A DNA stretch of 22,322 bases, taken from assembly GCA_021790295.1 (NCBI GenBank), contig JAJYIC010000008.1:1-22322 (forward strand). The letters run 5' to 3'. Numbering within the stretch: position 1 is the stretch's first letter; every line of letters begins with the position of its first letter. The position numbers and the translations under genes are program-made. Source of the DNA: Pseudomonadota bacterium (GTDB lineage: Bacteria > Pseudomonadota > Alphaproteobacteria > ATCC43930 > CGMCC-115725). Below the pieces are notes generated by a model that was given only the letters and a program-made list of their open reading frames with translations, ran no database searches and was not told the origin of the DNA. Positions 1 to 8,415 of this stretch are shown here, one piece after another.

Positions 1-50
1 GAGGAGAAAGAGCCGGCGTGCCTGAAGGGTTGCGAGCGGAGGGGATCGGC

Positions 51-2630
51 GTGAGCGCGAGAGCCGCGCCGTTGCCGCAAAAGGGCGCGCCCCGATCCGC
101 CGAAAGCGCGGTGCGGGTCAGCGGCAAGTTCTTTTTCCGGGGAGGCGAAAAGCACTTTCTCAAAGGCGTGACCTACGGCCCCTTTGCCGCGGCGAGCCAT
201 GGCCTCCCTTTTCCGGAGCCGCAAAGGGTCGCAAGCGATTTCGCGATGATGCGGGACGCGGGGGTCAACACGGTGCGTCTTTTTACCGTGCCGCCGCCGT
301 GGCTTCTCGACGCCGCCGCGCGAGCCGAACTCGACGTCCTTCTCGGCATCCCTTGGCCGTGGCATCACGCTTTTCTCGACAGTTCGCGCACGCGCGCCGA
401 AATCCGCCGGACCATCGCCCGCGGGGTTAGGGGCTGCGCACGGCACCCGGCGATCCTCGCCTATCTCGTCGGCAACGAAATCCCGCCCGACATCGTCCGC
501 TGGCATGGCGCCGAGCCGGTGCGGCGGTTTCTGCGCGGCCTCGTCGACAGCGTCCGCGCGGAGCACCCCGAAGCGCTCGTCAGCTACGCCAATTTTCCTT
601 CCACCGAATATCTCACGATCGACTTTAGCGACTTCCTCTCTTTCAACGTCTATCTCCACGAGGAAGGCGCGTTTGCCCGCTATCTCGCGCATCTTCACAA
701 TCTTGCCGTCGATCGGCCTCTGGTTTTGACCGAGTTCGGCATCGACACCTTGCGCGAAGGGGAACTGCGCCAGAGCGAAGTTCTTTCCGCGGAAATCGGC
801 GCCGCCTTCGCGACCGGGGTTGCCGGAACCTTTGTTTTCTCCTGGACCGACGAATGGTTTACCGGAGGCTCTCCGATCGAAGATTGGGCGTTCGGCCTCC
901 TCGACCGCGAACGCAAGCCGAAACCCTCCCTTGCCGCGCTCGCGCACCGATACCGCGGGCCTTTGCCGCCCTCCTTGCCCCGGTATCCGCGGGTATCGGT
1001 GGTGGTCTGCGCTTATAACGCCGAGCGCACGCTCGATCCCTGCCTTTCCTCTCTCGCCGTCCTCAACTATCCCGATTACGAGGTGATCCTCGTCAACGAC
1101 GGCTCCCGCGACCGCACCCTCGAGATCGCGCAAAAGCATCCCTTTTGCCGCATTCTGAACCAGGGCAACGAAGGGTTGGGCGTTGCCAGAAACCGGGGCC
1201 TTCAGGCCGCGACCGGCGAGATCGTCGCTTATACCGACAGCGATCTCGTCGCCACCATGGAAGCGCGCGAACTTGCCGCTTGCGGCGGCCCCAACCTGCC
1301 GCCGCCCGAAGAAAGCCTCGTGCCTGCGGCCGTCGCGCTTGCGCCCGGAGGGCCGACCCATGTGCTTTTGTCGGACGAGGTCGCCGAGCATATCGCCGGC
1401 TGCAACATGGCGTTCCGCCGCAAGGCGCTCGAAGAGATCGGCGGTTTCGATCCCGTCTTTCGCGCCGCAGGAGACGATGTCGACATCTGCTGGCGCCTGC
1501 AGGACAAAGGCGCCGTCATCGGGTTCAGCGCGGCGGCGGTCGTCTGGCACTTCCGCCGCAACACGCTGCGCGCCTATCTGAAGCAACAGCGCGGCTACGG
1601 CAAGGCCGAGGCGCTCGTCTATGCGAAGCACCCTTTTCGCTTCAATCTTTTCGGCCAGGCGAAATGGTTGGGGCGGGTTTACGGCGATCTTTCAGCCGCC
1701 CTTCTATTCTCGCGCAGGCCCGTCATCTATTCGGGGGTGTTCGGCCGCGGCCTTTTCCAGACGCTTTATGAATCGCCTTCCTCGCTGATCGAGTATCTGC
1801 CTCTCTCTTTCGAATGGGGCGGGATCGCTCTCCTCCTCGCCGCCGCCGGGATCTCGGGCGGCGGCTTTTTGTGGCTTCTTTGCGTGCCTTTGTTCATTAC
1901 CCTTGCCATGTGCCTCGACGGCGCGCGCAAGGCTCCTGCGGAAAAAGGGTTTCTTGGGCGCAAAGGGGCCGTGCGTTGGGGCGAAGCCTTAAGGTTGCGC
2001 GCTCTCGTCGCCCTTCTCATCTACCTCGGCCCGCTCGCGCGCGGCTCGGAGCGCCTCAAATGGCGCCTCAAGGCGATGCGGGCGCCGCAAAGGGTGCGCC
2101 TTCCCGGCATCCTGCAACGCGCGCGCCTCTATCTGGGCGCCCTTGCTTTCGATCTTTCCTATTGGAGCGAGGGGGTGGTCGAAAAGGAGGCGCTCATTTC
2201 GGGGCTGATGAATTTCCTTCTGCCGCAGAAATATTTCGTCGTCCCCGACAACGGCTGGAGCGGTTTCGACCTCAAGATCGCCCGCGGGCTTTGCGGGCGC
2301 GCGCTCCTCACCTTTTGCTCTGAGGATCATGGCCGCGGAAAGCGCCTCATCCGCGTGCGTTGCGCCTTGCGCCTGTCGCGCCTCGCGCGGTTTTTATTGC
2401 GCAGTTGCGCGGGCCTCGCGGCGCTCGCACTGATCCTCGGCTGGCCCTTGGCGGCGGCCGGGCTCGGCATCTTCGGGCTGTTCGGTTTTGCGGCGATGGG
2501 ATTGGAACTCGCGCGATTCGGGGGAGTAATGCACCGCATCCTCGACGCCGTCGCCGAAGAGGCCGGGCTTCTCGCGCTTTCGCCTTTGCCGGGCCGTCCT
2601 TTGCCCGCCGCAGCCGAGCGCGCGGCCTAA
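51..2630 (+). CDS. Glycoside-hydrolase-like TIM barrel fused to GT2 glycosyltransferase, membrane protein
   Basis: The protein probably builds a surface or periplasmic glycan at the inner membrane; the sugar is unknown. From the GTG at 51 (859 aa), residues about 25-305 look like a GH2/GH5 clan-A barrel, with the acid/base Glu in VGNEIP (E143) and the nucleophile Glu in LTEFG (E228). Residues about 314-560 are a GT2 domain starting at RVSVVVCAYN, with a DSD (D396, D398), a GDDVD (475-478) and QQRGYG in place of QxxRW. Hydrophobic segments lie near 579-624, 651-663 and 780-821, with an uncharacterised block (about 690-770) between the last two. I chose GTG 51 because GGAGGGG at 38-44 sits at ideal distance; GTG 18, preceded by GAGGAG at 1-6, is the alternative. 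The stretch after the DSD looks shorter than in relatives I remember. The ABC exporter gene follows after 20 bp, suggesting an operon. Domain calls are firm; the product is inference. Confidence 0.8.
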   Translation: MSARAAPLPQKGAPRSAESAVRVSGKFFFRGGEKHFLKGVTYGPFAAASHGLPFPEPQRVASDFAMMRDAGVNTVRLFTVPPPWLLDAAARAELDVLLGIPWPWHHAFLDSSRTRAEIRRTIARGVRGCARHPAILAYLVGNEIPPDIVRWHGAEPVRRFLRGLVDSVRAEHPEALVSYANFPSTEYLTIDFSDFLSFNVYLHEEGAFARYLAHLHNLAVDRPLVLTEFGIDTLREGELRQSEVLSAEIGAAFATGVAGTFVFSWTDEWFTGGSPIEDWAFGLLDRERKPKPSLAALAHRYRGPLPPSLPRYPRVSVVVCAYNAERTLDPCLSSLAVLNYPDYEVILVNDGSRDRTLEIAQKHPFCRILNQGNEGLGVARNRGLQAATGEIVAYTDSDLVATMEARELAACGGPNLPPPEESLVPAAVALAPGGPTHVLLSDEVAEHIAGCNMAFRRKALEEIGGFDPVFRAAGDDVDICWRLQDKGAVIGFSAAAVVWHFRRNTLRAYLKQQRGYGKAEALVYAKHPFRFNLFGQAKWLGRVYGDLSAALLFSRRPVIYSGVFGRGLFQTLYESPSSLIEYLPLSFEWGGIALLLAAAGISGGGFLWLLCVPLFITLAMCLDGARKAPAEKGFLGRKGAVRWGEALRLRALVALLIYLGPLARGSERLKWRLKAMRAPQRVRLPGILQRARLYLGALAFDLSYWSEGVVEKEALISGLMNFLLPQKYFVVPDNGWSGFDLKIARGLCGRALLTFCSEDHGRGKRLIRVRCALRLSRLARFLLRSCAGLAALALILGWPLAAAGLGIFGLFGFAAMGLELARFGGVMHRILDAVAEEAGLLALSPLPGRPLPAAAERAA

Positions 2631-2650
2631 AGGGAACGCCGCCCCGGGCA

Positions 2651-4462
2651 ATGGTGAAAAAGCTCGCCCCTTATCTCGGTCCTTACCGCTGGCGGATCGC
2701 CTGGGCGCTTTTGCAGATCCTTCTCATCACCGGGGCCGACCTTTTGAAGCCGTGGCCTTTGCAGGTGGTGATCGACGATGTTCTCGGCGGCAAGCGACTC
2801 GCATTCCCGCCGTTTTCGTCGATGCCGAAAGGGACGCTCCTCCTTTTGGCCTGTCTTGCCCTGGTCTCAGTCCAGGTCGCCGCCGCCGCGCTCGTTCTCC
2901 TTCACAACATGACCGCGATCCGCATCGGCCAGAACATGGTCAACGATCTGCGCGGCGCCCTTTACGCGCATCTGCAAAGGCTCTCTCTCCAGTTTCACAG
3001 CCGCCAAAGAGTCGGCGATCTTCTTTACCGCGTCACCGCCGACAGCTTTGCCGTTCAGACCATGATCATGAACGGGGTGTTGCCGATCCTCGGCGCGACG
3101 CTGCTGTTGTTGGGGATGCTCGCCGTCCTTTTCCCTCTCGACCCCGCTCTCACCCTTCTGGCGCTCAGCATCGTGCCGGCGCTCTTTCTTCTCGTCTCGC
3201 GCTTCAACCGGAAGATCCTCACCCTCGCCACCGAATCGCGGCAGCGCGAAAGCCGCGTCTATTCCCTTGTCGAATGGGCGATGTCGGGGATCAGGGTGGT
3301 TCAGGCCTTCACCCGCGAAGAGGACGAGCACCGCCGTTTCATGGGGGCAAGCCGCGCCAGCCTCGATGCAAACCTGCGCCTTTACAGTTGGCAGACGCTT
3401 TATTCCGGAGCGGTCAACGCCCTCGTCGCGCTCGGCACCGCGCTGGTCGTCTACGAAGGGGCGCGCGCGGTCATCTCGGGCAGGCTCTCGCTCGGGCAAC
3501 TGATCGTTTTCGTCTCCTATCTCGGGCAGCTTTATCTGCCGATAAACCAGGTGACGCAAAGCTGGGGCCTCATCGCCGGAGCAAAGGCGGGGGCGCGCCG
3601 GGTTTTCGAGGTCCTCGACACCGAGGCCGATCTTGCCGACGGCGCGCGCTCCTTTCCTGCCTCCGGGGCTGAGGGGCATATCGCCTGGCGCGGCGTCGGC
3701 TTTTCCTACCGGCCGGAAACCGCGGTTCTGAAAGACGTCACCCTCGAAGTCCCCGCCGGTTCGACGATCGCCGTCGTCGGCCCGACCGGAGCGGGGAAAT
3801 CGACCCTTCTCGCGCTTCTCCCGCGCTTTTACGATCCCTCCTGCGGACGGGTGGAGATCGACGGGTGCGACGTCCGCGAGTACAGGCTCAAATCCATGCG
3901 CCAGCAGATCGCCCTGGTCTTGCAGCCGCCTCTCATCTTTCCCCTGTCACTACGCGAGAACATCGCTTACGGCTCTCCCAAAGCGAGCGAAGAGGCGATC
4001 CTCGCTGCGGCGCGAGCGGCTTCGCTCGAGGATTTGATCGGCTCTTTGCCGCAAGGGCTCGACAGCCTTCTCGGCGAATCCTCTTTTGTCCTCTCCGAAG
4101 GGGAAAAGCAGCGCATCACGATCGCGCGGGCTCTTTTGCGCGATGCGCCGATCCTCATTCTCGACGAACCGAGCTCGGCCCTCGATGTCGCCACCGAAGC
4201 CCGCGTCATGAAGGCGATCGAAGAGCTGATGCGCGGGCGAACGACCTTTATCATCGCCCATCGCCTCTCCACCGTGAGACGCGCAGACCGCATCGTCGTT
4301 CTCAGCCGCGGCGCCCTTGTCGAACAGGGGACCCTTGGCGAACTCCTCGCCAAAGGGGGGCTTTTCGCCGAGTATTACCGCACTCAATTCGCGGGCGAAG
4401 AGGAGCGGGCCGGCGATTCTTTCGCCGCGCGTGGGCGGCAACTCTCGAGCGGAAATTCCTGA
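2651..4462 (+). CDS. MsbA-type ABC exporter, fused membrane and ATPase domains
   Basis: This 603-aa half-transporter should act as a homodimer exporting a lipid-linked or glycan substrate across the inner membrane. Residues about 10-320 hold six predicted helices of an ABC type-1 exporter fold. The ATPase domain has Walker A GPTGAGKS (K383), a Q-loop in LVLQPP, the signature LSEGE (481-485), Walker B ILILDEP (D505, E506) and the H-loop IIAHRLS (H537). The signature has Glu where LSGGQ has its first Gly; I recall LSEGE in some exporters, so this is probably not inactivating. The ATG at 2651 is chosen because translation from it (MVKKLAPYLGPYRW) begins where MsbA relatives begin; the open frame continues upstream into the preceding gene but that part is not family-like. 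It lies 20 bp after the GH-GT2 gene, so its cargo may be that enzyme's product (inference). Confidence 0.9.
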   Translation: MVKKLAPYLGPYRWRIAWALLQILLITGADLLKPWPLQVVIDDVLGGKRLAFPPFSSMPKGTLLLLACLALVSVQVAAAALVLLHNMTAIRIGQNMVNDLRGALYAHLQRLSLQFHSRQRVGDLLYRVTADSFAVQTMIMNGVLPILGATLLLLGMLAVLFPLDPALTLLALSIVPALFLLVSRFNRKILTLATESRQRESRVYSLVEWAMSGIRVVQAFTREEDEHRRFMGASRASLDANLRLYSWQTLYSGAVNALVALGTALVVYEGARAVISGRLSLGQLIVFVSYLGQLYLPINQVTQSWGLIAGAKAGARRVFEVLDTEADLADGARSFPASGAEGHIAWRGVGFSYRPETAVLKDVTLEVPAGSTIAVVGPTGAGKSTLLALLPRFYDPSCGRVEIDGCDVREYRLKSMRQQIALVLQPPLIFPLSLRENIAYGSPKASEEAILAAARAASLEDLIGSLPQGLDSLLGESSFVLSEGEKQRITIARALLRDAPILILDEPSSALDVATEARVMKAIEELMRGRTTFIIAHRLSTVRRADRIVVLSRGALVEQGTLGELLAKGGLFAEYYRTQFAGEEERAGDSFAARGRQLSSGNS

Positions 4463-4866
4463 TCGCGCGAAAGGCGATATCGAACTTTCCCAGTACAGCA
4501 AAGAGTAGAATACCCGCGATGCGGCGAATTTCCTGGTCCTTCCGCGTTCGCGGCGAGGCTCTCCCGGTTTCGATTTCTCGTTGATTGACCATCGCCGGCG
4601 AGGCGGACGGCGGTTGCCGCGGGAGATATCGAAAAAGGAGGGCGAAAGTTCGATTCTCTGTTGCCAGTGGTTCTGTGGGAGGTTAGGGTCCGCCGGTCGA
4701 ACAACGCTGGCGGTTTGAGCTTCGAACGCGAAGGCTCGACAAAGGGGAAGGGAGGACCCTCGGCCTCTCGGGAAGCGGCCGCTGGGGGATGGTTCGGCCT
4801 GAAGCCGGCGCCTGGTTCGGGGCTTCTGCCGCGGACGCCTACGGCCCGGCAACGCTGCGGGGGGAC
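4463..4866. other. 404-bp stretch without a convincing gene
   Basis: No reading frame here resembles a protein family I know, and the short frames overlap the flanking genes on the opposite strand. It looks slightly less GC-rich than its surroundings. GTTCGATTC at about 4648 resembles a tRNA T-loop, but no flanking complementary arms form a tRNA. No intrinsic terminator with a T-run follows the ABC gene. The only promoter-like pair I can support is at 4661-4689. Confidence 0.5.
4661..4689 (+). promoter_or_regulatory. Possible sigma70-type promoter for the M23 peptidase gene
   Basis: TTGCCA (4661-4666) and TAGGGT (4684-4689) are separated by 17 bp. The -35 matches 5 of 6 consensus positions and the -10 matches 3 of 6. 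Transcription from here would leave a leader of roughly 170 nt before the ATG at 4867. This is a weak prediction. Confidence 0.25.
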
Positions 4867-6264
4867 ATGGTCAGCGATCACGCGATTGGGGGAAAGAGGC
4901 TCTTTCCTGGGCTTCCGGTTTCAATCTTGGCGAGAACGCGCGCCGCGCTTTCCGCCGTAAAGCCGGGGGGGGTGGGTTTCGGCCTTCTCTTGCTCTTCCT
5001 CTTCGCCGCGGGGCTCGGCATCCTCGGCCTCGGCTACATCCATGATGCGCGCCTTCTCGCTCGGCAGCAGACGCTCGAGAGGCGGGTGGAACAAAGCAAT
5101 CTCGTTCTTTCGCAAAAGCTCGCCCTCCTTGAAGACAAGCTCGGCGAAACCAGCCGCAAGCGCGCCGAGGCCGAGCGCCGCCTTGCCGCCGTTTCCGGCC
5201 AATCGGGGCTTTTGCGGGGTCTCTTATACGCGGCCGAGGCAAGGCTCGATACCCTCGATCAGGCGCAAAACGCGCTTTCAAACGAAACCGGCGCCATCCG
5301 CCAGGAGCTCGTCCTCTCGCGGCGCGCGGCCTCCTCGAAACAAAGCCGAATCGCGGTGCTGACGCGCACCCTCGGCGCCAAGGAAAAACAGCTGCGCGCG
5401 GCCGAGGCCGAACGCACCACCCTGAGCGCGCGCCTCGCCCACCTTCAGGCCGCAGCGGCCGAGGAAAAGGGGCGCGAGAATTCCTACCGGGCCAGTCTTG
5501 CGCGTTGGGCGCGGCAACTCAAACAGGCGATCAGCGAACGCGACCAGTTGAAGGCGCGCCTCAGTCTCCTGCAAGGCAAGCAATCCCGGGCCGGGCTTTT
5601 GGGCCGGCAAGGAAAGCGCGCCGCCTTGGCGCCTTCGCGTTTGCGTCTCGCTGCGCAAGGGAGCGGCGCTTTCGGCGAGATCAAGCGCGCTCTTGCCTCG
5701 ACCGGTCTCGATGTCGAGCGCATCTTTGCCGGCTTCGGAACCGTTCGCGCCGAAGGCGGACCCTTTGTCCCGCCGCCCAAAGGGGGAAAGCTGCCGGGCC
5801 AGCTCGACGCCCGCCAGCTCCGGGTTCTGCGCCGGGTGGCAAAGGCGCTCCCGCTTTCGCTGCCACTCAACCACTATGAGCTGACAAGCGGGTTCGGGCC
5901 GCGCCGCGACCCTCTCAACGGGCGCGAGGAGTTTCATGACGGGCTCGATCTCGCCGCGCCTTACATGACCCCGATCTATTCAACGGCCGCCGGCACCGTC
6001 GTTTATGCCGGCTGGAAGTCCGGTTACGGCAAGCTGGTCGAGATCGATCACGGTTACGGCGTCAGCACCCTTTACGCTCATATGCACCGGTACACGGTGC
6101 TGACCGGCGAACATGTCGCCGCCCATACCCAGATCGGTTATATCGGCACCACCGGGGACAGCACGGGCCCTCATGTCCATTACCAGGTGATGGTCAACGG
6201 CCACCCGCAAAATCCGATGAAATTTGTTTCGCTCGGCCGCCTCTTTCCGGTCGCCGCACGCTAG
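4867..6264 (+). CDS. M23 (LytM) family peptidoglycan endopeptidase with coiled coil
   Basis: The protein probably cuts peptide cross-links of murein in the periplasm during growth or division. It has 465 aa: a short cytoplasmic N-terminus, one membrane segment at about 37-58 (GVGFGLLLLFLFAAGLGILG), a long Ala/Glu/Arg-rich coiled coil at about 60-245, a linker, and a C-terminal LytM domain from about 335. The zinc and catalytic set is complete: H357 and D361 in FHDGLDLA, H405/H407 in YAHMH, and H436/H438 in GPHVHYQV. It is therefore predicted to be active, unlike degenerate activator paralogues. ATG 4867 is chosen over ATG 4789 because the extra 26 residues look like upstream noncoding sequence and a G-rich stretch (about 4858-4864) precedes 4867. 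The anchored coiled coil resembles EnvC/MepM-type architecture; the substrate and partner are not visible. Confidence 0.88.
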   Translation: MVSDHAIGGKRLFPGLPVSILARTRAALSAVKPGGVGFGLLLLFLFAAGLGILGLGYIHDARLLARQQTLERRVEQSNLVLSQKLALLEDKLGETSRKRAEAERRLAAVSGQSGLLRGLLYAAEARLDTLDQAQNALSNETGAIRQELVLSRRAASSKQSRIAVLTRTLGAKEKQLRAAEAERTTLSARLAHLQAAAAEEKGRENSYRASLARWARQLKQAISERDQLKARLSLLQGKQSRAGLLGRQGKRAALAPSRLRLAAQGSGAFGEIKRALASTGLDVERIFAGFGTVRAEGGPFVPPPKGGKLPGQLDARQLRVLRRVAKALPLSLPLNHYELTSGFGPRRDPLNGREEFHDGLDLAAPYMTPIYSTAAGTVVYAGWKSGYGKLVEIDHGYGVSTLYAHMHRYTVLTGEHVAAHTQIGYIGTTGDSTGPHVHYQVMVNGHPQNPMKFVSLGRLFPVAAR

Positions 6265-6284
6265 GCGCCGGGTTCGCCCGCTTT

Positions 6285-8240
6285 TCAGCGGGAGAGGTCG
6301 CTCACAAGAGAAAGGGCCGAGGCCCGGCCGTCCCTCGCGCGATAGACCTGGAGATTTTCGAGAACGCTTTCGACGTAACGGCGAGTCTCGTCGACCGGCA
6401 GCATCTCGATCCAGTCGACCATGCCGATCGTCTTGGCGCGCGGATCTCCCAATTCGTTGAGCCAGCCTCTGACCCGGCCGGGGCCGGCGTTGTAGGCGGC
6501 GATGGCGAGCGGGTAGGAGCCGCCGAAATTCTCGAGCATACGCTCGAGATAGCTTTCCCCGAGACGCAGATTGTAACGGCCGTTGGATAGGAGCCGCGAA
6601 CGCGAAAACCGCATCCGCAGCCCTTTTGCCACGGCCTTTGCCGTTGACGGCATGAGTTGCATCAAGCCGAGCGCTCCCGAACTGCTGACCGCGTCCCTCT
6701 CGAAAGCGCTTTCCTGGCGGATGACGGCATAAAGGAGAGCGTGCTCGGCCCCGCCTCCGGAAGGCAAAGCGATCGTGGGATAGCCGTAGCGCAGCAAAGG
6801 CACCCCGGCTTGAAGGGCGCGCGCCGAGACGGTGATGGCGAGATCGGGCCGCCCGCATTCCTCGGCAAGAGAGGCGAGCATCGCAAACTGGAGCGGCGTC
6901 TTGGCTTCTCTCGTCATCGAGAGGATAAAGCTTCTCCCAAGCGCGTCCTTGCCGAGAGCGAAAAAGATCCGCGCCGCGCGCACCCTTTCGCGGGCCTCGA
7001 AACGCTGCCGCTCCTCGGCGCTCGCCCGCGGCTCGGGCGCCGGATCGGAACGCGCGTCGCGGCCGAGCTTTGAGGCGGCGAGCTCTCCGTAATAGGTGCC
7101 GATATCCTCGGCGCCGGCGGCAAACCATTTCCCCGCAAGCGCCTTCTTTCCTTCCGCCGCGGCGGCAAGGCCGCCCCAATAACCGGCGCGGGCCCGCCCT
7201 TCCGGCGTTTTCGCGCGGGCAAGAACGCGCGAAAAATGATCGAACCCGAGCCCCGGCCTTTTGAGAAAGCGCAAAGCGATATAGCCGGCGAGAAATTCGG
7301 CTTCGGAAAGCGCATTCCCGTGAACGGCCCCATGCTCTTCGGCGAGAGTATAGGCAAGCTTCGGATTGCCGGCCGCCAGCACCTTGCGGGCGACGATCCG
7401 GCGCACGGCCCACCAGAGAGCCGGACGAACCGGGTTTTGAGGCTCGGCCAGAAGGAGGGTGACCGCGTCGTCGAAGCTCCCCTTTCTCAGCATAAAGCGC
7501 AGTTCCGCATAAAGAAGGCCCGGGTCCGCGCGCAAAGAGGGAGGAACGCGCGACCACAAAGCCTCGGCGTCGGGCGCCCCTTCGGCAAAGGCGAGGCGCG
7601 CCTCGGCGAGAGCGCGGATGTCGGAGGGCACGCGCGCGAGCATGCGCAAAGCCTCCCTCCGATCGCCCGCCCACAACAGGCGGTCAAGGCGTCTAACGTC
7701 GTCCCCGGGGCTGACGAGCGCGCCGAAACGGTCGAGAAAAGCCTTCTCGTCGGAGCGCCCGAAATTGCCGCCGATCCAGGCCGCGCGCAGCGCTTTTGCG
7801 CCGGCCCTCTTGTGCCCTCTATCGAGGAGGACGAGGGCGGCGCGAACCCTGCCCAAGGTGCTGATTGGCGGGTGCCGCGCGAACCAGCGCTCTGCAACGC
7901 TGTCGGAAACGCCGAAAAGCATGCTTTCGGCGGTCCGCAAAAGCGCCTTTTGTCTTGGCCAGTGCGGATTTTTGCGGATGAACCGGGCGATCTCGGCAAA
8001 GCTCCCCGTGGTCGGCCTTTGCGTATAGTCGAGCCAGCGCAGAAGCTTCCGGTAAAGCGGGTCTTTCCGCGAAGAGAGATCGGCATAGGCAAGCGGCCAT
8101 TTGCCGGCGTGCGCCGCTTCGAGCGCCTGGCCCATCGCCCTTAGAGCGGGAGGCGAATGGTTTCGGCTTTTCGCCTCGGCCGCGCCGAGAAGGCCGAAGA
8201 CGAAGAGGAGAGCAAGGAACAGGCGGCAAACCGGAGGCAA
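6285..8240 (-). CDS. slt: Soluble lytic murein transglycosylase (Slt70 type)
   Basis: This periplasmic enzyme cleaves the MurNAc-GlcNAc glycosidic bond of murein, forming 1,6-anhydro ends. The 651-aa length matches the Slt70 family. A signal peptide is visible (MPPVCRLFLALLFVFGLLGA, likely cleaved after AEA). Alpha-helical superhelix repeats rich in Ala/Leu/Arg fill about 30-490. The C-terminal SLT domain has the catalytic Glu in VIRQESAF (E510), then GALGLMQLMPSTA and AIAAYNAGPGRV, all hallmark motifs. The start is a TTG: an in-frame TGA lies 8 codons upstream, no other start codon intervenes, and GGAGGG sits at 8247-8252 at good spacing. It is divergent from dapA, and its 3' end lies 20 bp from the M23 gene, which converges on it. 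Confidence 0.94.
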   Translation of the reverse strand: MPPVCRLFLALLFVFGLLGAAEAKSRNHSPPALRAMGQALEAAHAGKWPLAYADLSSRKDPLYRKLLRWLDYTQRPTTGSFAEIARFIRKNPHWPRQKALLRTAESMLFGVSDSVAERWFARHPPISTLGRVRAALVLLDRGHKRAGAKALRAAWIGGNFGRSDEKAFLDRFGALVSPGDDVRRLDRLLWAGDRREALRMLARVPSDIRALAEARLAFAEGAPDAEALWSRVPPSLRADPGLLYAELRFMLRKGSFDDAVTLLLAEPQNPVRPALWWAVRRIVARKVLAAGNPKLAYTLAEEHGAVHGNALSEAEFLAGYIALRFLKRPGLGFDHFSRVLARAKTPEGRARAGYWGGLAAAAEGKKALAGKWFAAGAEDIGTYYGELAASKLGRDARSDPAPEPRASAEERQRFEARERVRAARIFFALGKDALGRSFILSMTREAKTPLQFAMLASLAEECGRPDLAITVSARALQAGVPLLRYGYPTIALPSGGGAEHALLYAVIRQESAFERDAVSSSGALGLMQLMPSTAKAVAKGLRMRFSRSRLLSNGRYNLRLGESYLERMLENFGGSYPLAIAAYNAGPGRVRGWLNELGDPRAKTIGMVDWIEMLPVDETRRYVESVLENLQVYRARDGRASALSLVSDLSR

Positions 8241-8415
8241 GGTGAGCCCTCCAGTCTTGTGTCAAGGATGGGACATCCTCTCCTTAGTTTTTTTTCCTTC
8301 GCAGGGCAAGACGGCGGCGAAACCGTCGGCGACGAGGCGCGGCGGCGGGGCGGTTGAACCCGGCTCGCCCCGGGTCTATCGTTTCGCCGAGCGCGGCGGA
8401 ATCTCGGAGGAAACG
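8241..8415. promoter_or_regulatory. slt/dapA divergent intergenic region with hairpin and T8 tract
   Basis: The region holds the slt ribosome site (GGAGGG, minus strand, 8247-8252). It also has a small hairpin, AGGATG (8265-8270) pairing CATCCT (8274-8279), and a run of eight T at 8288-8295. Eight bases separate hairpin and T-run, so this is not a standard terminator, and no plus-strand gene lies upstream to need one. On the minus strand the A8 tract lies upstream of slt and could act as an UP-like element (inference). Confidence 0.4.
8354..8382 (+). promoter_or_regulatory. Candidate sigma70-type promoter for dapA
   Basis: TTGAAC (8354-8359) and TATCGT (8377-8382) are spaced by 17 bp, with 4 of 6 matches at each. 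The predicted start site is near 8389, about 27 nt before the dapA ATG. The spacer carries an inverted repeat, CCCGG (8359-8363) and CCGGG (8370-8374), where a regulator could bind; that part is speculative. Confidence 0.4.

Noticed and set aside
4640..4665. tRNA T-loop-like GTTCGATTC
   Set aside because: No flanking stem, anticodon arm or acceptor stem can be drawn around it.
5980..7674. Minus-strand open frame of 564 codons over the M23 end and slt
   Set aside because: It is in a different frame from slt on the same strand and its translation is Arg-rich nonsense, while slt carries all SLT motifs.
8243..8265. TTGACA on the minus strand just upstream of slt as a -35 box
   Set aside because: A -10 at normal spacing would fall on the ribosome site and start codon, and nothing there resembles TATAAT.
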